Origin: Desulfatitalea sp. BRH_c12
GTDB taxonomy: Bacteria; Desulfobacterota; Desulfobacteria; Desulfobacterales; Desulfosarcinaceae
DNA: 64,000 bases
Assembly (NCBI GenBank): GCA_000961655.1
Contig: LADR01000008.1
Location: forward strand, 1 to 64,000
Direction of reading: 5' to 3'
How positions within the stretch are numbered: position 1 is the stretch's first letter; each line of letters begins with the position of its first letter. A program made the position numbers and the translations under genes. The notes under the pieces are model-generated. The model worked only from the letters and a program-made list of their open reading frames with translations. It ran no database searches and had not been told where the DNA came from. Below are positions 42,338-51,708 of the stretch, one piece after another.

Positions 42338-43234
42338 TTATACTTCCAGCCAGGAATCCGAATAGAGGCTGTTGCCCAGGATGACGTTGACGGTTTTGGC
42401 ATAGTCTTGCAGCTCTTTGGAAAGACCGGCCATGTTGGGAGCGTTGCCGTCCATGATGCTATAGATCAGGTCGACGATGTCCTGGCGCTGACCCTTGGCG
42501 ATGGCGATCAGTTGCGCGTCGCGCGGATCGGCGATAACCGAAACCATCCCGCATTTTTGCAGCATGACCATGTAGGCCTGGTTCAGAATCGGACGCAGAT
42601 GGTCGGGGGGCCCGTTGGAGATGTTGGACAGACCGCAGGTGCTCTGGGCGCCAGGGCACATATCCGGTAGCATTTTCTGGAACTCCATCAGGCTGATGGC
42701 TTGAGGCTGCTGGATGTTGACCGGCGTGACAATACCGTCCACCCAGATTTTTTCGTTGGGTATACCGGCTTCGTTGGCAAAGTAAAGCAGTTCCACACAC
42801 AGGGCAGCGCGTTCGTTCTCGTCGCGCGGCAGGCCTTCCGGCCCCCACATCAACGCGATGAAATCGGCATTGTATTCGGCCGTGATGGGAACCATGCGCT
42901 CATAGCGCTCGGGACGTACCATAATCGAGTTAACGATATGCGGCGTGCCGCTGGGAACCTGCTTAACCACCTTCAGGGCAGCTTCGATGGCATCGATGTT
43001 GGAGGTGTCGAGAACCAGGGGAATGTCGGGCACGACTTCCTGAACCACCTGGACCACCCAGGGCATCAGTTCGATACCGTCTTTTTTGGCCGGTCCGAGA
43101 TTGATGTCGATGTAGTCCATTTGTTTCTCTTTTTGAAACAAGGCCTCTTCCTGAATCGGTTTGGGATCGCGTTCTTTGAATGCCCGGCCGATCTTTTTAT
43201 TGATGACGTTTAAACTTTCGCCGATGAGTAACAT
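42338..43234 (-). CDS. acsE: Methyltetrahydrofolate:corrinoid/iron-sulfur protein methyltransferase
   Basis: 298 residues. AcsE moves the methyl group of methyl-tetrahydrofolate to the Co(I) corrinoid of AcsCD, the last step of the methyl branch of the Wood-Ljungdahl pathway. It is a TIM barrel of the pterin-binding family; DYIDINLGPAKKDG, LDTSN, GLSNISNGPP and the C-terminal NSLYSDSW are conserved. The ATG at 43234 has AGGGAGG upstream. It is the last gene of the leftward acs cluster, separated from acsC by 167 bases that include a terminator-like hairpin, so it may have its own promoter or depend on read-through. Reaction direction can be reductive or, in acetate-oxidising sulfate reducers, oxidative. 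Confidence 0.93.
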   Translation of the reverse strand: MLLIGESLNVINKKIGRAFKERDPKPIQEEALFQKEKQMDYIDINLGPAKKDGIELMPWVVQVVQEVVPDIPLVLDTSNIDAIEAALKVVKQVPSGTPHIVNSIMVRPERYERMVPITAEYNADFIALMWGPEGLPRDENERAALCVELLYFANEAGIPNEKIWVDGIVTPVNIQQPQAISLMEFQKMLPDMCPGAQSTCGLSNISNGPPDHLRPILNQAYMVMLQKCGMVSVIADPRDAQLIAIAKGQRQDIVDLIYSIMDGNAPNMAGLSKELQDYAKTVNVILGNSLYSDSWLEV

Positions 43235-43357
43235 GTAACCTCCCTTTGAAGTGATGCGTTCACGTATATGTTCGAAACCTTGTGGTTGATGCGAGATCCG
43301 CGCGCAGGCCGCTTACCTACTAGACTTTCACATCGCTTGCAAACAGTTTGGGGCATT

Positions 43358-43393
43358 AAAAAACGGGGATGGCCGGCCAGCGGTCATCCCCGT
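43358..43393 (-). terminator. Terminator-like hairpin between acsC and acsE
   Basis: The stem ACGGGGATG (43363-43371) pairs with CATCCCCGT (43385-43393). Read on the minus strand it is followed by six T. It separates acsC from acsE and could lower expression of acsE relative to the upstream genes. Confidence 0.8.
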
Positions 43394-43401
43394 ATTCGGG
43401 A

Positions 43402-44748
43402 CTATGCGAATCGATCCCTGAGGAAACCGGGAATATGCGCGGCTTCGCGCGGGCCGACAGTGATGGTCCAGCCGGGCAGTTCTTCTTCGATGTCGCCTAC
43501 GATGGCTGCAGCATAACCAGGGATGATCAGTTCGGTGTGCTTGACCTTGTCCATGATGCCGCTCTTCTTGATGAAGGCGCCGACATCGTCACCGGCGAAT
43601 TTACCGGCGGCCCAGGCGGTGAGTACCGACAGGCCTTCGGAGTCTTTGATCAGCAGCCAGGACGGGACGCGGCTGCCTTCGATTTCTCCGGAGACGATGA
43701 AGTAGGTCAAGGCAAAGTTGGTGGTGACCAGCACCGGCGAATTCTCGTCAGGTGTGCCGATCTGGTAGATGCCTTCGGTTACGGTCATCGGACGCTGCGG
43801 GTCGGTGAAGATGTTGAGGCGTTCGAGCAGCAGCGGGAAGATGCTTTCGCCCGCAAAATCCGACAACACGACAATGCCGCCGTACTTGGCCACGAACATG
43901 GCGGCCAGCATGGTCTCCACGTCCAGGTTGTCAGCCATTTCGCACGGGAAGGTGATTGTAGGGAAGCCCACCGAACGATTGCCGTTTTTCAGAGCCGCGC
44001 GGCGAATGGCGATCATATCGGCATTGGCCTGCTTGGGATCGCGGCTACCCGGATCGAGGACCAGGTCTTTCAGGCCCATGCCGGTCAGCTTGTCGCTCAA
44101 CGGCACGAGTGCTTCAGCCGACTCGGCTTTGATGGCCAGGGGCAGATCGTTCTCTTTGGCCAACTGTCCCATGGCATCGGCGTTTGCGGCGGTGGCGGCA
44201 TAGAGCAGGGGGCGTTTAAACCCGGCGGCAGCCACGCCAGCTTTCATGACGTCGACGTTCTCGGTCATCAGGATCAGGTTGAGTTCCGAGGTATCAGCAA
44301 TCTGTTTGGCCACTTTGCCGAAAGCATCGGCATTGCCGTTGACGTCTTTCAACGCAACCAGTTCGGGGCGCAGGTTCAAACCGACGCGTTCGAATTGCAG
44401 CGCATTCCAGCCTTTGAGCTTGGTGGCCAGTGCATCGGCGGCAATGTCCGAGTTGATCTGGGCGGCCAGCAAGGTCGGATTGTAGAAGGTTTTTTCATGG
44501 CGGTACTGGACGGTTTCGCCGCCGGCGGTCGCCTTGCGCACGCCTTTACCGACCGAAACGGGGCGGATGGGGGGCGCGGATGCTTCGGCCAGTTGGGCTC
44601 GGGCTTCCTCGGATACATAAGGACAGGCGTCCAGTTCGGCTTTGCCCGAGGCCAGGTTCATGGCGAAGGCCAGGCAGGTGGGAACGCCACACTCCTTACA
44701 GTTGGTTTTCGGTAAGAGCTTGAAGATCTGAATACCGGTTAATGCCAT
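43402..44748 (-). CDS. acsC: Corrinoid/iron-sulfur protein large subunit
   Basis: 448 residues. With AcsD it forms the protein that carries the methyl group on a corrinoid to acetyl-CoA synthase. The N-terminal 4Fe-4S domain is C17-x2-C20-x4-C25-x16-C42 (NCKECGVPTCLAFA), followed by the TIM barrel and the C-terminal corrinoid-binding domain that begins about residue 320. The ATG has AAGGAG upstream. It is located 71 bases after acsB in the cluster. Confidence 0.95.
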   Translation of the reverse strand: MALTGIQIFKLLPKTNCKECGVPTCLAFAMNLASGKAELDACPYVSEEARAQLAEASAPPIRPVSVGKGVRKATAGGETVQYRHEKTFYNPTLLAAQINSDIAADALATKLKGWNALQFERVGLNLRPELVALKDVNGNADAFGKVAKQIADTSELNLILMTENVDVMKAGVAAAGFKRPLLYAATAANADAMGQLAKENDLPLAIKAESAEALVPLSDKLTGMGLKDLVLDPGSRDPKQANADMIAIRRAALKNGNRSVGFPTITFPCEMADNLDVETMLAAMFVAKYGGIVVLSDFAGESIFPLLLERLNIFTDPQRPMTVTEGIYQIGTPDENSPVLVTTNFALTYFIVSGEIEGSRVPSWLLIKDSEGLSVLTAWAAGKFAGDDVGAFIKKSGIMDKVKHTELIIPGYAAAIVGDIEEELPGWTITVGPREAAHIPGFLRDRFA

Positions 44749-44819
44749 TGTATTCTCCTTATCCTATAAGATGCCGATGGGTGGACGGCACCCGTCCAAC
44801 CCATCGGCCATTGTTCGTA

Positions 44820-47033
44820 TCAGCCAACCAGTGAAGGCATTGAAAGGGCCGGATGTCCCTTTTCCTGCAGAAAGGGCAGAATCTCTTCTTCAGTTGTTCC
44901 CACGGTTTCATCAGCGATCATGTCGTAGAGATTGGGGTATCCCATCTCCGCGCCACGTTTCAGCAAGCGCTCCTTGATCTCTTCTTTCAGGATTTTGGGC
45001 ATCCAGACCATGCGCAGCAATCCGCCGTCACCGATGATGAATTTCTTCTGGGTAACATTGAACTTGGAGTGACCTACGAAACCCGGAGAAGAAGCCCCGC
45101 CGCCCATGACACCGGCCAGGGTGGTGAATTTCATGCCGCAGGGAGTTTCACCGGCATACTCGCGGTTAACCGTCATAATGCCGTTGCAGGCGGGCAGCAT
45201 GGCCGCGATGGCTTCGCAGCAGCCGCAGGTGGTCATGGGGTTGTTGACCATCGAGTAGAAGTTGTAGGTCTCGATGGCGCCGCGCGAGGCTTTTTTGATG
45301 AAGTCGTCGACACCGGCAAAACGTCCCAGAACCGGATCGAGCACTTCACCCTTTTCGATGGGCTGATTGGGACCGGTCGGATTGATCTCGAAGGACGCCT
45401 TGCAATCCATCCAGTTGTAGGCACCGCACAGGCCGGTACGTTCCGGGCTGACGGCGCAGACATGGGTGGGGGCAAACGACTGGCACAGGGTGCAGGAGTA
45501 AAAAATCTCCACATCCTCGTCAGTCATGTTTTCGACGCGTTCGTCACGATGCTTGTAGGCGGCGCGGGCTTCGGCGGTGATCTTGTCCACATCTTCTTTT
45601 TTGGTGTACAGCGTGATCTGGACCTTATCCAGAATCTTGCCGAAATCCTGGTGGAACTTGGCATGCAGAACCACGCCGATGTCTTTCAGCGTAAAGCCTT
45701 TCTCGACGGCCTGCTTGCTGACGCGTACCCAGGCGATGTCGCGTTGACCCATGTGCATGATGCCCTGGATGTAGTTGACCAGGTGGTGGGTCTGACGTTC
45801 CAGGATCGGTTCGAAATCTTCCTGGAATTCGCGGCCGGCTACCTGCATGAAAATGGCCATCGGGAAAGCGCTGCCTTCCTTCATGTCCTTGATGTCCGGA
45901 CCGATGACGGTGACTTTGCCGTCTTCGATTTCGTTCATCTGGGCCAACTTCAGGTATTCGGTGCATTGGGTCTTGCCGCCACCGGACTGGCAATACAGGT
46001 CGGCGCCGCGCACGCGCTCGCCTTCAAACGCGGGACCGAAGGCGCAGGGAATGTCGATCTTGCTGACCGTGGTTTTGAGGCCGCGTACTTCAACCGACTT
46101 TTGAACCATATCTTCATGTTTGATGTTGGCGACCACATGCTCGTAGGTGCAGATACCGGTGGGCAGAATTTCGGGAATGTCGGTGTCGGCGATGGTGGGG
46201 AAGCCCCAGTTCACACAGCCGGCCGCCGCAGCCGCCCATTCGGCATTGACATCGCCCAAAGCGTTGACGAAGGCGAAGATGCGGTCTTTGTTGTATTTGA
46301 GGATTTTTTTGTAATCGCCGGGCTGTACACCGCCGAAAGCCATGGCGGCGCGGTTGGCGAATCCCAGGGCAAAAATGGCTGAAGAGATGTCCGGGCCAAA
46401 GGGCACGATACGGGTATTCCAACCGACCTGTACACCCGCTTCACGCAGCTGATCGATAACCGTGGTGCCGTTCTGGTTGGCGGCGCAGAAGATGTAGAGA
46501 CTGCGGCGTTGATACTCTTCAACGATCATCTTGGCGGTTTCGGCATCGGGTGCCGCGCCGACGATGGCGGCAAAGCCGGGGGCCGAGCCGTCGACGAATT
46601 CCACGCCACGTTTGCGCATGACGGTGTCATCGGCAGCGCCAAGCCAGATCTTGCCGGCTTCTTCATCCACCTCTTCGGTGGGCAGGTAGAAGTCGGGTTC
46701 TTCCAGGTAGCGCAGAGCTTCTTCAAGTTCAAAAGCGAACAGAGCGGCCATGCCGGCATCCAGCAGGGGCCCCAGGTAGGGCAGGTGGTTCTGTCCTTTG
46801 ACGTGCGGGGGCAGCAGCTTGCGGGCAAAAGCCAGCGGTTTCTGCATATCTTCCAGGGTGGCAACCTTGATTCCCAGAAGGGAGTAGATCACCGGCAGGT
46901 AATAGGCGGTATTGGGAAAACCCACCTTTGTATCGGCATTGTAGGTCTGCAAGGCTCTTTTATATTTGCCCTCTACCTTGGAGACGATGTTATAACCACC
47001 TTGAATAGCGGCGAATGCTACAAGTCTAGACAT
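44820..47033 (-). CDS. acsB: CO-methylating acetyl-CoA synthase
   Basis: 737 residues, the usual length of the bacterial enzyme. It makes acetyl-CoA from CO, methyl-corrinoid and CoA at the nickel A-cluster. The A-cluster ligands are clear: YSCTLCQSFAPTHVC followed by a nine-residue gap to C (spacing C-x2-C-x8-C-x9-C), and the CGC motif in TTCGCCEAIAA that binds the proximal and distal nickel. The N-terminal domain that contacts CO dehydrogenase is present, so this is the bacterial-type rather than the short archaeal form. The ATG follows AAGGAGG. It lies 37 bases after cooS, so it is co-transcribed. Confidence 0.96.
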   Translation of the reverse strand: MSRLVAFAAIQGGYNIVSKVEGKYKRALQTYNADTKVGFPNTAYYLPVIYSLLGIKVATLEDMQKPLAFARKLLPPHVKGQNHLPYLGPLLDAGMAALFAFELEEALRYLEEPDFYLPTEEVDEEAGKIWLGAADDTVMRKRGVEFVDGSAPGFAAIVGAAPDAETAKMIVEEYQRRSLYIFCAANQNGTTVIDQLREAGVQVGWNTRIVPFGPDISSAIFALGFANRAAMAFGGVQPGDYKKILKYNKDRIFAFVNALGDVNAEWAAAAAGCVNWGFPTIADTDIPEILPTGICTYEHVVANIKHEDMVQKSVEVRGLKTTVSKIDIPCAFGPAFEGERVRGADLYCQSGGGKTQCTEYLKLAQMNEIEDGKVTVIGPDIKDMKEGSAFPMAIFMQVAGREFQEDFEPILERQTHHLVNYIQGIMHMGQRDIAWVRVSKQAVEKGFTLKDIGVVLHAKFHQDFGKILDKVQITLYTKKEDVDKITAEARAAYKHRDERVENMTDEDVEIFYSCTLCQSFAPTHVCAVSPERTGLCGAYNWMDCKASFEINPTGPNQPIEKGEVLDPVLGRFAGVDDFIKKASRGAIETYNFYSMVNNPMTTCGCCEAIAAMLPACNGIMTVNREYAGETPCGMKFTTLAGVMGGGASSPGFVGHSKFNVTQKKFIIGDGGLLRMVWMPKILKEEIKERLLKRGAEMGYPNLYDMIADETVGTTEEEILPFLQEKGHPALSMPSLVG

Positions 47034-47070
47034 TTATTTCCTCCTTCGTTGAGGATGTTGCATATTAAAA

Positions 47071-49107
47071 TTAAGCCTCGAGTTTCTGACGGTCGGCCAT
47101 ATCCATGAGCACGCGGTCGCGGGCTTTGTCGATGCCCAGTTCTTTGCGTTTTTTGTCGATATGGGCGATCATCAATTGGGCATGCTTGATCGGATCGGCT
47201 TCCAGATCCCATTTGCCGCCGAATTGTTTTTCCAATTCATTGGACAGGTAGTCATGGAACACGGGTGCGCCGGCGGTGGGCAGATGCAGGCCGAAAACCG
47301 TGTAAACGCCCGAAGCGACAAAGTACTGGCCGATGCTGATGGCTTTTTCGCTCATCCACTCGGGGGCCGAGCCGGCAGCCGGCAGATCGCAGATATCCTT
47401 GCCCAGACCGCCGGCCTTGACCACTTCGGTAGCGGCCAGCAGGATGCGGCTGTTGTCCACGCAGGAGCCCAGGTGCAGGACGGGCGGAATACCCACGGTC
47501 TCGCAAACTTCCTTGAGGCCCGGGCCGCAGAAAACGGCGGCCGATTCCGGCGATAGGAGGCCTTCCATGGCGCAGGCGATGCCGTTGCAGCCGGTGGTCA
47601 GCACGATGACATCGTTCTTGATGAGTTCCTTGACAACGGCGATATGGGCTTCGTTATGACGGGTGCGCGCGTTATTACAGCCCACGACGCCGGCGATGCC
47701 GCGAATGCGGCCGTTGATGATATTGTCATTCAAGGTGTAGTAGGTGCCGCGGAAAGTGCCGCCCAGGTGATACTCGATCGATTCCACGCCGAAGCCGCCG
47801 ATAGCGGTGGCTTTGTACTGGGGAATCATCACCTCGCTGCCGCGGTTCTGGAAATTGTCGATGGCGATTTTGACAATGCGCTTGGCATCTTCCAGTGCAT
47901 GATGCTCATCGAATTCGATGTGCAACACGTTGTCCTGCTCCATCCTTGCAATCGGATGGGTGGTGATCAGTTTGGTATGGAAGCACTTGGCAACGTTGGC
48001 CAGGTTTTGAAAAATACACTGAACGTCAACGATCATGGCATCGCAGGCGCCGGTGATGATGGCCAGTTCCTGCTGCAGGAAGGTGCCGGCCTGCGGAACG
48101 CCGTGACGCTGGAAAATTTCATTGGCCGTGCAGCAGATGCCACCCAACTGGATGCCCTTGGCACCCTTGGTTTTGGCATAATCGACCATTTCCTTGCTTT
48201 GGGACACGGCTACAATCATCTCTGAAAGTATCGGCTCATGGCCGTGAACGATGATGTTGACGTGGTCCTGTTTCATGATGCCCAAGTTGGCTTCGGATTG
48301 CAGGGGATAGGGGGTGCCGAACATGATATCCTGCAGATCGGTGGCTAACATCGAGCCGCCCCATCCGTCTGCCAGAGAAGCGCGGGTGCCTTGTTTGATC
48401 AGGTTTTTATAATCCTGATCCACGCCCATATGGGTGCGGTGCATGATTTCGACGATCTCGCGATCGATATTGCGCGGTTTAACACCGGCCTTGGTCCACT
48501 TGTCATACAAAGGCTGGGGTGCGCGTTTCAGGTAGAGCAGTTCGCCTGAGGCCTTGCCCCATTCGTTCAGGGCGAGCTCGCCGACTTCCACCGCGATTTC
48601 ATCCAAGTTGCGGTCTTGGGTTGCGCCATCGACTTCCACTGTGGTGGCTATGCCCATAACCTTGGCAACGGCGACCAACTTGGCGGTGTCTTTGATTTTA
48701 TAAGCATCCGTTTCTTTGCGGGCGGCCGCCAGGAATACTTCGGCTACACCGCGACCATGATCGGAGTGGGCCGCGGCACCGCCGGCGATCATGCGGATGA
48801 AGTTGCGTGCGGCGATCGTGTTGGCGGTTGCGCCACAAAGGCCCTTGCGGGTGTCTTCGCCTTGGATGCCGCCTTTGGGCAGCGGCAGACGGCAGGGGCC
48901 CATGGCGCAGTTTTTACAACAGATACCCTGAAGGCCGATGGCGCAAGGCTTCATCTGCTCGGCGCGGTCGAATACGGTATCGATACCCAACTGCTGGGCG
49001 CGGGCGATCATCTGCTGGGTGGCCGGATCGATGGACGCAGCGATAGGATCAGCCAGTTTTGCGGCTTTCTCTTCCGCTTTTTCTTTCACTTTGGTCAGTT
49101 CTGCCAT
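47071..49107 (-). CDS. cooS: Carbon monoxide dehydrogenase, catalytic subunit
   Basis: 678 residues from the ATG at 49107 with a strong AGGAGG site (an upstream frame adds 11 unlike residues). It is the nickel-iron CO dehydrogenase (also called AcsA) that interconverts CO2 and CO for acetyl-CoA synthase. Cluster-binding cysteines are visible in CAIGLQGICCKNCAMGPC (D- and B-clusters) and in later C-cluster stretches such as GGICCTANEIFQRHG, TGCNGIACAMEG and HLGSCVDNSR. It lies 53 bases after acsD and 37 before acsB. No cooC or cooF gene is adjacent. Confidence 0.96.
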   Translation of the reverse strand: MAELTKVKEKAEEKAAKLADPIAASIDPATQQMIARAQQLGIDTVFDRAEQMKPCAIGLQGICCKNCAMGPCRLPLPKGGIQGEDTRKGLCGATANTIAARNFIRMIAGGAAAHSDHGRGVAEVFLAAARKETDAYKIKDTAKLVAVAKVMGIATTVEVDGATQDRNLDEIAVEVGELALNEWGKASGELLYLKRAPQPLYDKWTKAGVKPRNIDREIVEIMHRTHMGVDQDYKNLIKQGTRASLADGWGGSMLATDLQDIMFGTPYPLQSEANLGIMKQDHVNIIVHGHEPILSEMIVAVSQSKEMVDYAKTKGAKGIQLGGICCTANEIFQRHGVPQAGTFLQQELAIITGACDAMIVDVQCIFQNLANVAKCFHTKLITTHPIARMEQDNVLHIEFDEHHALEDAKRIVKIAIDNFQNRGSEVMIPQYKATAIGGFGVESIEYHLGGTFRGTYYTLNDNIINGRIRGIAGVVGCNNARTRHNEAHIAVVKELIKNDVIVLTTGCNGIACAMEGLLSPESAAVFCGPGLKEVCETVGIPPVLHLGSCVDNSRILLAATEVVKAGGLGKDICDLPAAGSAPEWMSEKAISIGQYFVASGVYTVFGLHLPTAGAPVFHDYLSNELEKQFGGKWDLEADPIKHAQLMIAHIDKKRKELGIDKARDRVLMDMADRQKLEA

Positions 49108-49160
49108 TGAGGTTCCTCCTCGATTCAAAATAGAAACCACTCTATTTTGTAAAGTATAAT

Positions 49161-50729
49161 TTATGCAACGCGTCTGTGGATTCGATCCAGTTGACGGGTC
49201 ATCTTTTCCAGTGCATCCAACTGAACGGCCGATGCGGTTTTCGCTACCGCGGCTTCTTTGTCTTCGGTCTTGCGCTGGGCGTTCATTTTTTCGCGTTCGG
49301 CGGCACGTTTCTGGCGCAAGGCTTCTTCTTCGGCTTCGCGCTTCTGAACTTCGGCTTTGGCCTTGGCATCGGCGTCAGCTTTGGCCTTGGCATCGGCATC
49401 GGCCTTGGCTTTGGCCTCGTTTTCGGTTTTGGCTTTGGCGTCTGCTTCCGCCTGGGCCTTGGCGGCCGCATCGGCTTTGGCCTTGGCATCGGCATCGGCC
49501 TTGACCTTGGCATCGGCATCGGCTTTGGCCTGGGCCGGGTCGACTGCGGGCGCGGCGGCGGCCTTGGGCGCTTCAGCTTTTGCTTCAGCTTTGGGCGCGG
49601 CGGGCTTGGCAGCTGCAGCCGGTTTGGCGGCCGGGGCGGCCTTGGGAGCTGCCTTGGCGGCCGGTGCCGGCTTGGCGGCTTTTTCTTCCGGGATGGTCAG
49701 ATCTGGCTCGGGGGCCAGAGCAGCCAGGTCGACCGTTTTGGATTTGAGCAATTTCTGAATGGCGGCAATGTCTTTGGCGCTGCCGCCGTCGGCCAGCAGA
49801 TCGATGTAGCTCTTGGTCAGGCGGATGGCTTCGGGATGACGCATGATCATAATATCGCTGCCCGCCATCAGGTAGGTCACGGCGCCGACGGCCTCCATCA
49901 GGATGCCGCGTTTTTCCGGATCACCCAGGGTGGGTGCTTCGGTCGCGTCGAGTTTGGCTTCTTTGCTTTTCCACACTTCATTGCCCAGGTTGTTGATCAC
50001 CGGAAGCTGCAGTTTGTCGTCGCCTTGGGCCAAGGCCGCCATGCGCAGACGTTCCATAACCGAGTAGGTGTATTCCAGGCCATATCCCAGACCGCCGGTG
50101 GTCGGATCGATAATCAGCTTCTGCATGGGCACGCCCAGGTTTTCCAGCAGGATATTGACCTGCTTGGCCAGGTTGACGTCGATGGGCGAAGAAGAGATCA
50201 GGGTGTGGCCGTAAGCCATGGCGGCGGCGCCGATACCCTTGTGGTTCTTGTCTTCAACCGGGCCGAGAATCAAGTTGGCGCCCTGGTGGTCTTCGGCAAT
50301 TTGTTTTAATGTGCTTTCGTCCTTGGCCGGGTTGGCACAGCCCCAGACGATCAAGGGCACATCGATAGCGGCCAGAACTTTCTTTACGGTGGCCGATGCC
50401 TCTTTGGGCGATGCATTCAGACCGTTCGGATCGGTGCTCTTCAGTTGCAGCACGATCATTTCGGCGCCGTATTTGTCGACGCATTTTTTGGCCCAGGCGG
50501 CCGGGTCGCTGATAACGTCCTTGAACGGCGCGATGGCGGCTTCAGCCCAATCCTCGGGTGTGATGTCCCAAATTTCCATTGCTATGCGAGGCTTATTGGG
50601 CATTTCGCCTTCGAAATGATAAAATGGATAGCTGGTTTCTCCGCCGACGACCACTGCTTTTGACCCTTTTCCGAGGGTTACCGCGTGGACGCTGCCGGCA
50701 TAACTTTCTTTGTAAAATTCGAAAGCCAA
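49161..50729 (-). CDS. acsD: Corrinoid/iron-sulfur protein small subunit with long repetitive C-terminal extension
   Basis: 522 residues from a TTG at 50729 with AGGAGGT nine bases upstream; the open frame extends further but the protein start AFEFYKESYAGSV matches the family. Residues 1 to about 330 are the AcsD TIM barrel (DPTTGGLGYGLEYTYSVMER and LMAGSDIMIMRHPEA), which matches the normal length of about 310-330. A tail of about 190 residues follows. It has an Ala/Pro/Lys part (PAPAAKAAPKAAPAAKP), then an Ala/Lys/Asp/Glu repeat (units such as ADADAKAKADAD) that predicts a long helix, ending in a short conserved-looking LDALEKMTRQLDRIHRRV. The tail resembles TolA-like spacers. It is the first gene of the cluster. 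Confidence 0.93.
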   Translation of the reverse strand: MAFEFYKESYAGSVHAVTLGKGSKAVVVGGETSYPFYHFEGEMPNKPRIAMEIWDITPEDWAEAAIAPFKDVISDPAAWAKKCVDKYGAEMIVLQLKSTDPNGLNASPKEASATVKKVLAAIDVPLIVWGCANPAKDESTLKQIAEDHQGANLILGPVEDKNHKGIGAAAMAYGHTLISSSPIDVNLAKQVNILLENLGVPMQKLIIDPTTGGLGYGLEYTYSVMERLRMAALAQGDDKLQLPVINNLGNEVWKSKEAKLDATEAPTLGDPEKRGILMEAVGAVTYLMAGSDIMIMRHPEAIRLTKSYIDLLADGGSAKDIAAIQKLLKSKTVDLAALAPEPDLTIPEEKAAKPAPAAKAAPKAAPAAKPAAAAKPAAPKAEAKAEAPKAAAAPAVDPAQAKADADAKVKADADAKAKADAAAKAQAEADAKAKTENEAKAKADADAKAKADADAKAKAEVQKREAEEEALRQKRAAEREKMNAQRKTEDKEAAVAKTASAVQLDALEKMTRQLDRIHRRVA

Positions 50730-51171
50730 AGTTACCTCCTTGTGACGATACCGGTTAATAGTTGCAGTCAGAAATATCTGCGATTGAATGAGGTTAATAG
50801 ATGTTCCGGCAAATAGGCCGCCGATCATGAAACCTGTCGGTGCATAAGAGATCGGGCGCTTTTTGCCCCTCGGCAGTGCATGCTTGCGGGTTCATCGATT
50901 TCAAAATATCTTAAAAATCCTCCTTTCCTGAATAGTTTTTTATTCTTAGCGAGGTCGGATTGTATATTGTCAGGGGCGTTGCATCCAGGAACCACCATGT
51001 GCTTGGGGCGGCCGACAGCGAAAAGGGTGTGGTCAAGTTGATCACTTCGTTGTTCGTTGGGTTCGACATGGTATCCCATGATGCGCCGGTCCACTGGTCG
51101 CCGCTCGTGTGGTGTCACATGTCGACGCAGTGGCCCTGTGCTATTATTGTTAATATTTACAAAGTTTTATA

Positions 51172-51199
51172 TTTATACATGCTCGTAATATAAAACCAA
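51172..51199 (-). promoter_or_regulatory. Candidate promoter for the acs cluster
   Basis: On the minus strand: TTGGTT (51199-51194), a 16-base spacer and TATAAA (51177-51172). It is the best sigma-70-like pair in the AT-rich upstream region. It needs a long leader, so a closer promoter of a different type is possible. Confidence 0.4.
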
Positions 51200-51639
51200 G
51201 GGCTCACATTAGTATAGAGATCTTTTTTTTGTCAATAGATATGGGGGATATTAAAGGTAAAAATAGAAGGATAAATGTATTTAGCCACCGCAATTTGCCT
51301 TTGACATATCTTTGTGTGAATGGGGGAGATGCTAAGTGAGCTATAGTCATTTAATGAAGCTGGCCACGCACTGTCTGTCCCCGTGTTTTTAACGCGCCCT
51401 CTCCTCGACCCCATAGGTCTCCCTTTATCACAGGATCCTTTTATCATCGTATTGTTTTGATTGTAAGGGCATTTTCAAATGGGTGGATTGCAGCGCTTCT
51501 ATGTCTGGTGAAGTTTCCTGCTCATCGCAATGTTGCTGAACGCGCGCGTCGTGTGTCGACGGGCGCTCGGGTGTTGTATGCGCGGCCGGAATAAGGTAAG
51601 TTTCCGCCACCTTGAGATTCGCACATGGATAGGTGCGTC

Positions 51640-51663
51640 GGCGGGTGGTGCGGACTACCCGCC
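51640..51663. repeat. Short inverted repeat related to the MITE-like core
   Basis: GGCGGGTGGT (51640-51649) with ACTACCCGCC (51654-51663), imperfect by one base, around TGCGG. It resembles the inner part of the 40106-40150 palindrome. It is 45 bases before the rmuC start. Confidence 0.45.
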
Positions 51664-51708
51664 CAGCTTACCTTTACACTCCGGCGCAGCCGGATTTGGG
51701 GACATACC

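Larger units (their letters stand above)
50730..51708. other. Long intergenic region: acs leader and promoters
   Basis: 979 bases between the leftward acs cluster and the rightward rmuC gene. The middle (51140-51260) is very AT-rich. A minus-strand promoter candidate lies at 51172-51199, which would give an acs leader of about 435 bases. I see no recognisable riboswitch fold, no short gene with support and no T-run hairpin. Confidence 0.5.

Noticed and set aside
43369-44715. 448-codon frame antisense to acsC
   Set aside because: It is a mirror of a well-supported corrinoid protein gene in GC-rich DNA; its sequence is His/Gly/Gln-rich and unlike any family.
49340-49700. Regular short DNA repeats considered as a CRISPR array
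   Set aside because: They are in-frame codon repeats without unique spacers, inside acsD.
49176-50309. Gly/Phe-rich long frame opposite the acsD tail
   Set aside because: It arises from the repeats coding for Ala/Lys/Asp on the other strand.
50730-51171. Cobalamin riboswitch in front of the acs cluster
   Set aside because: I could not see the conserved B12-box or the paired helices.
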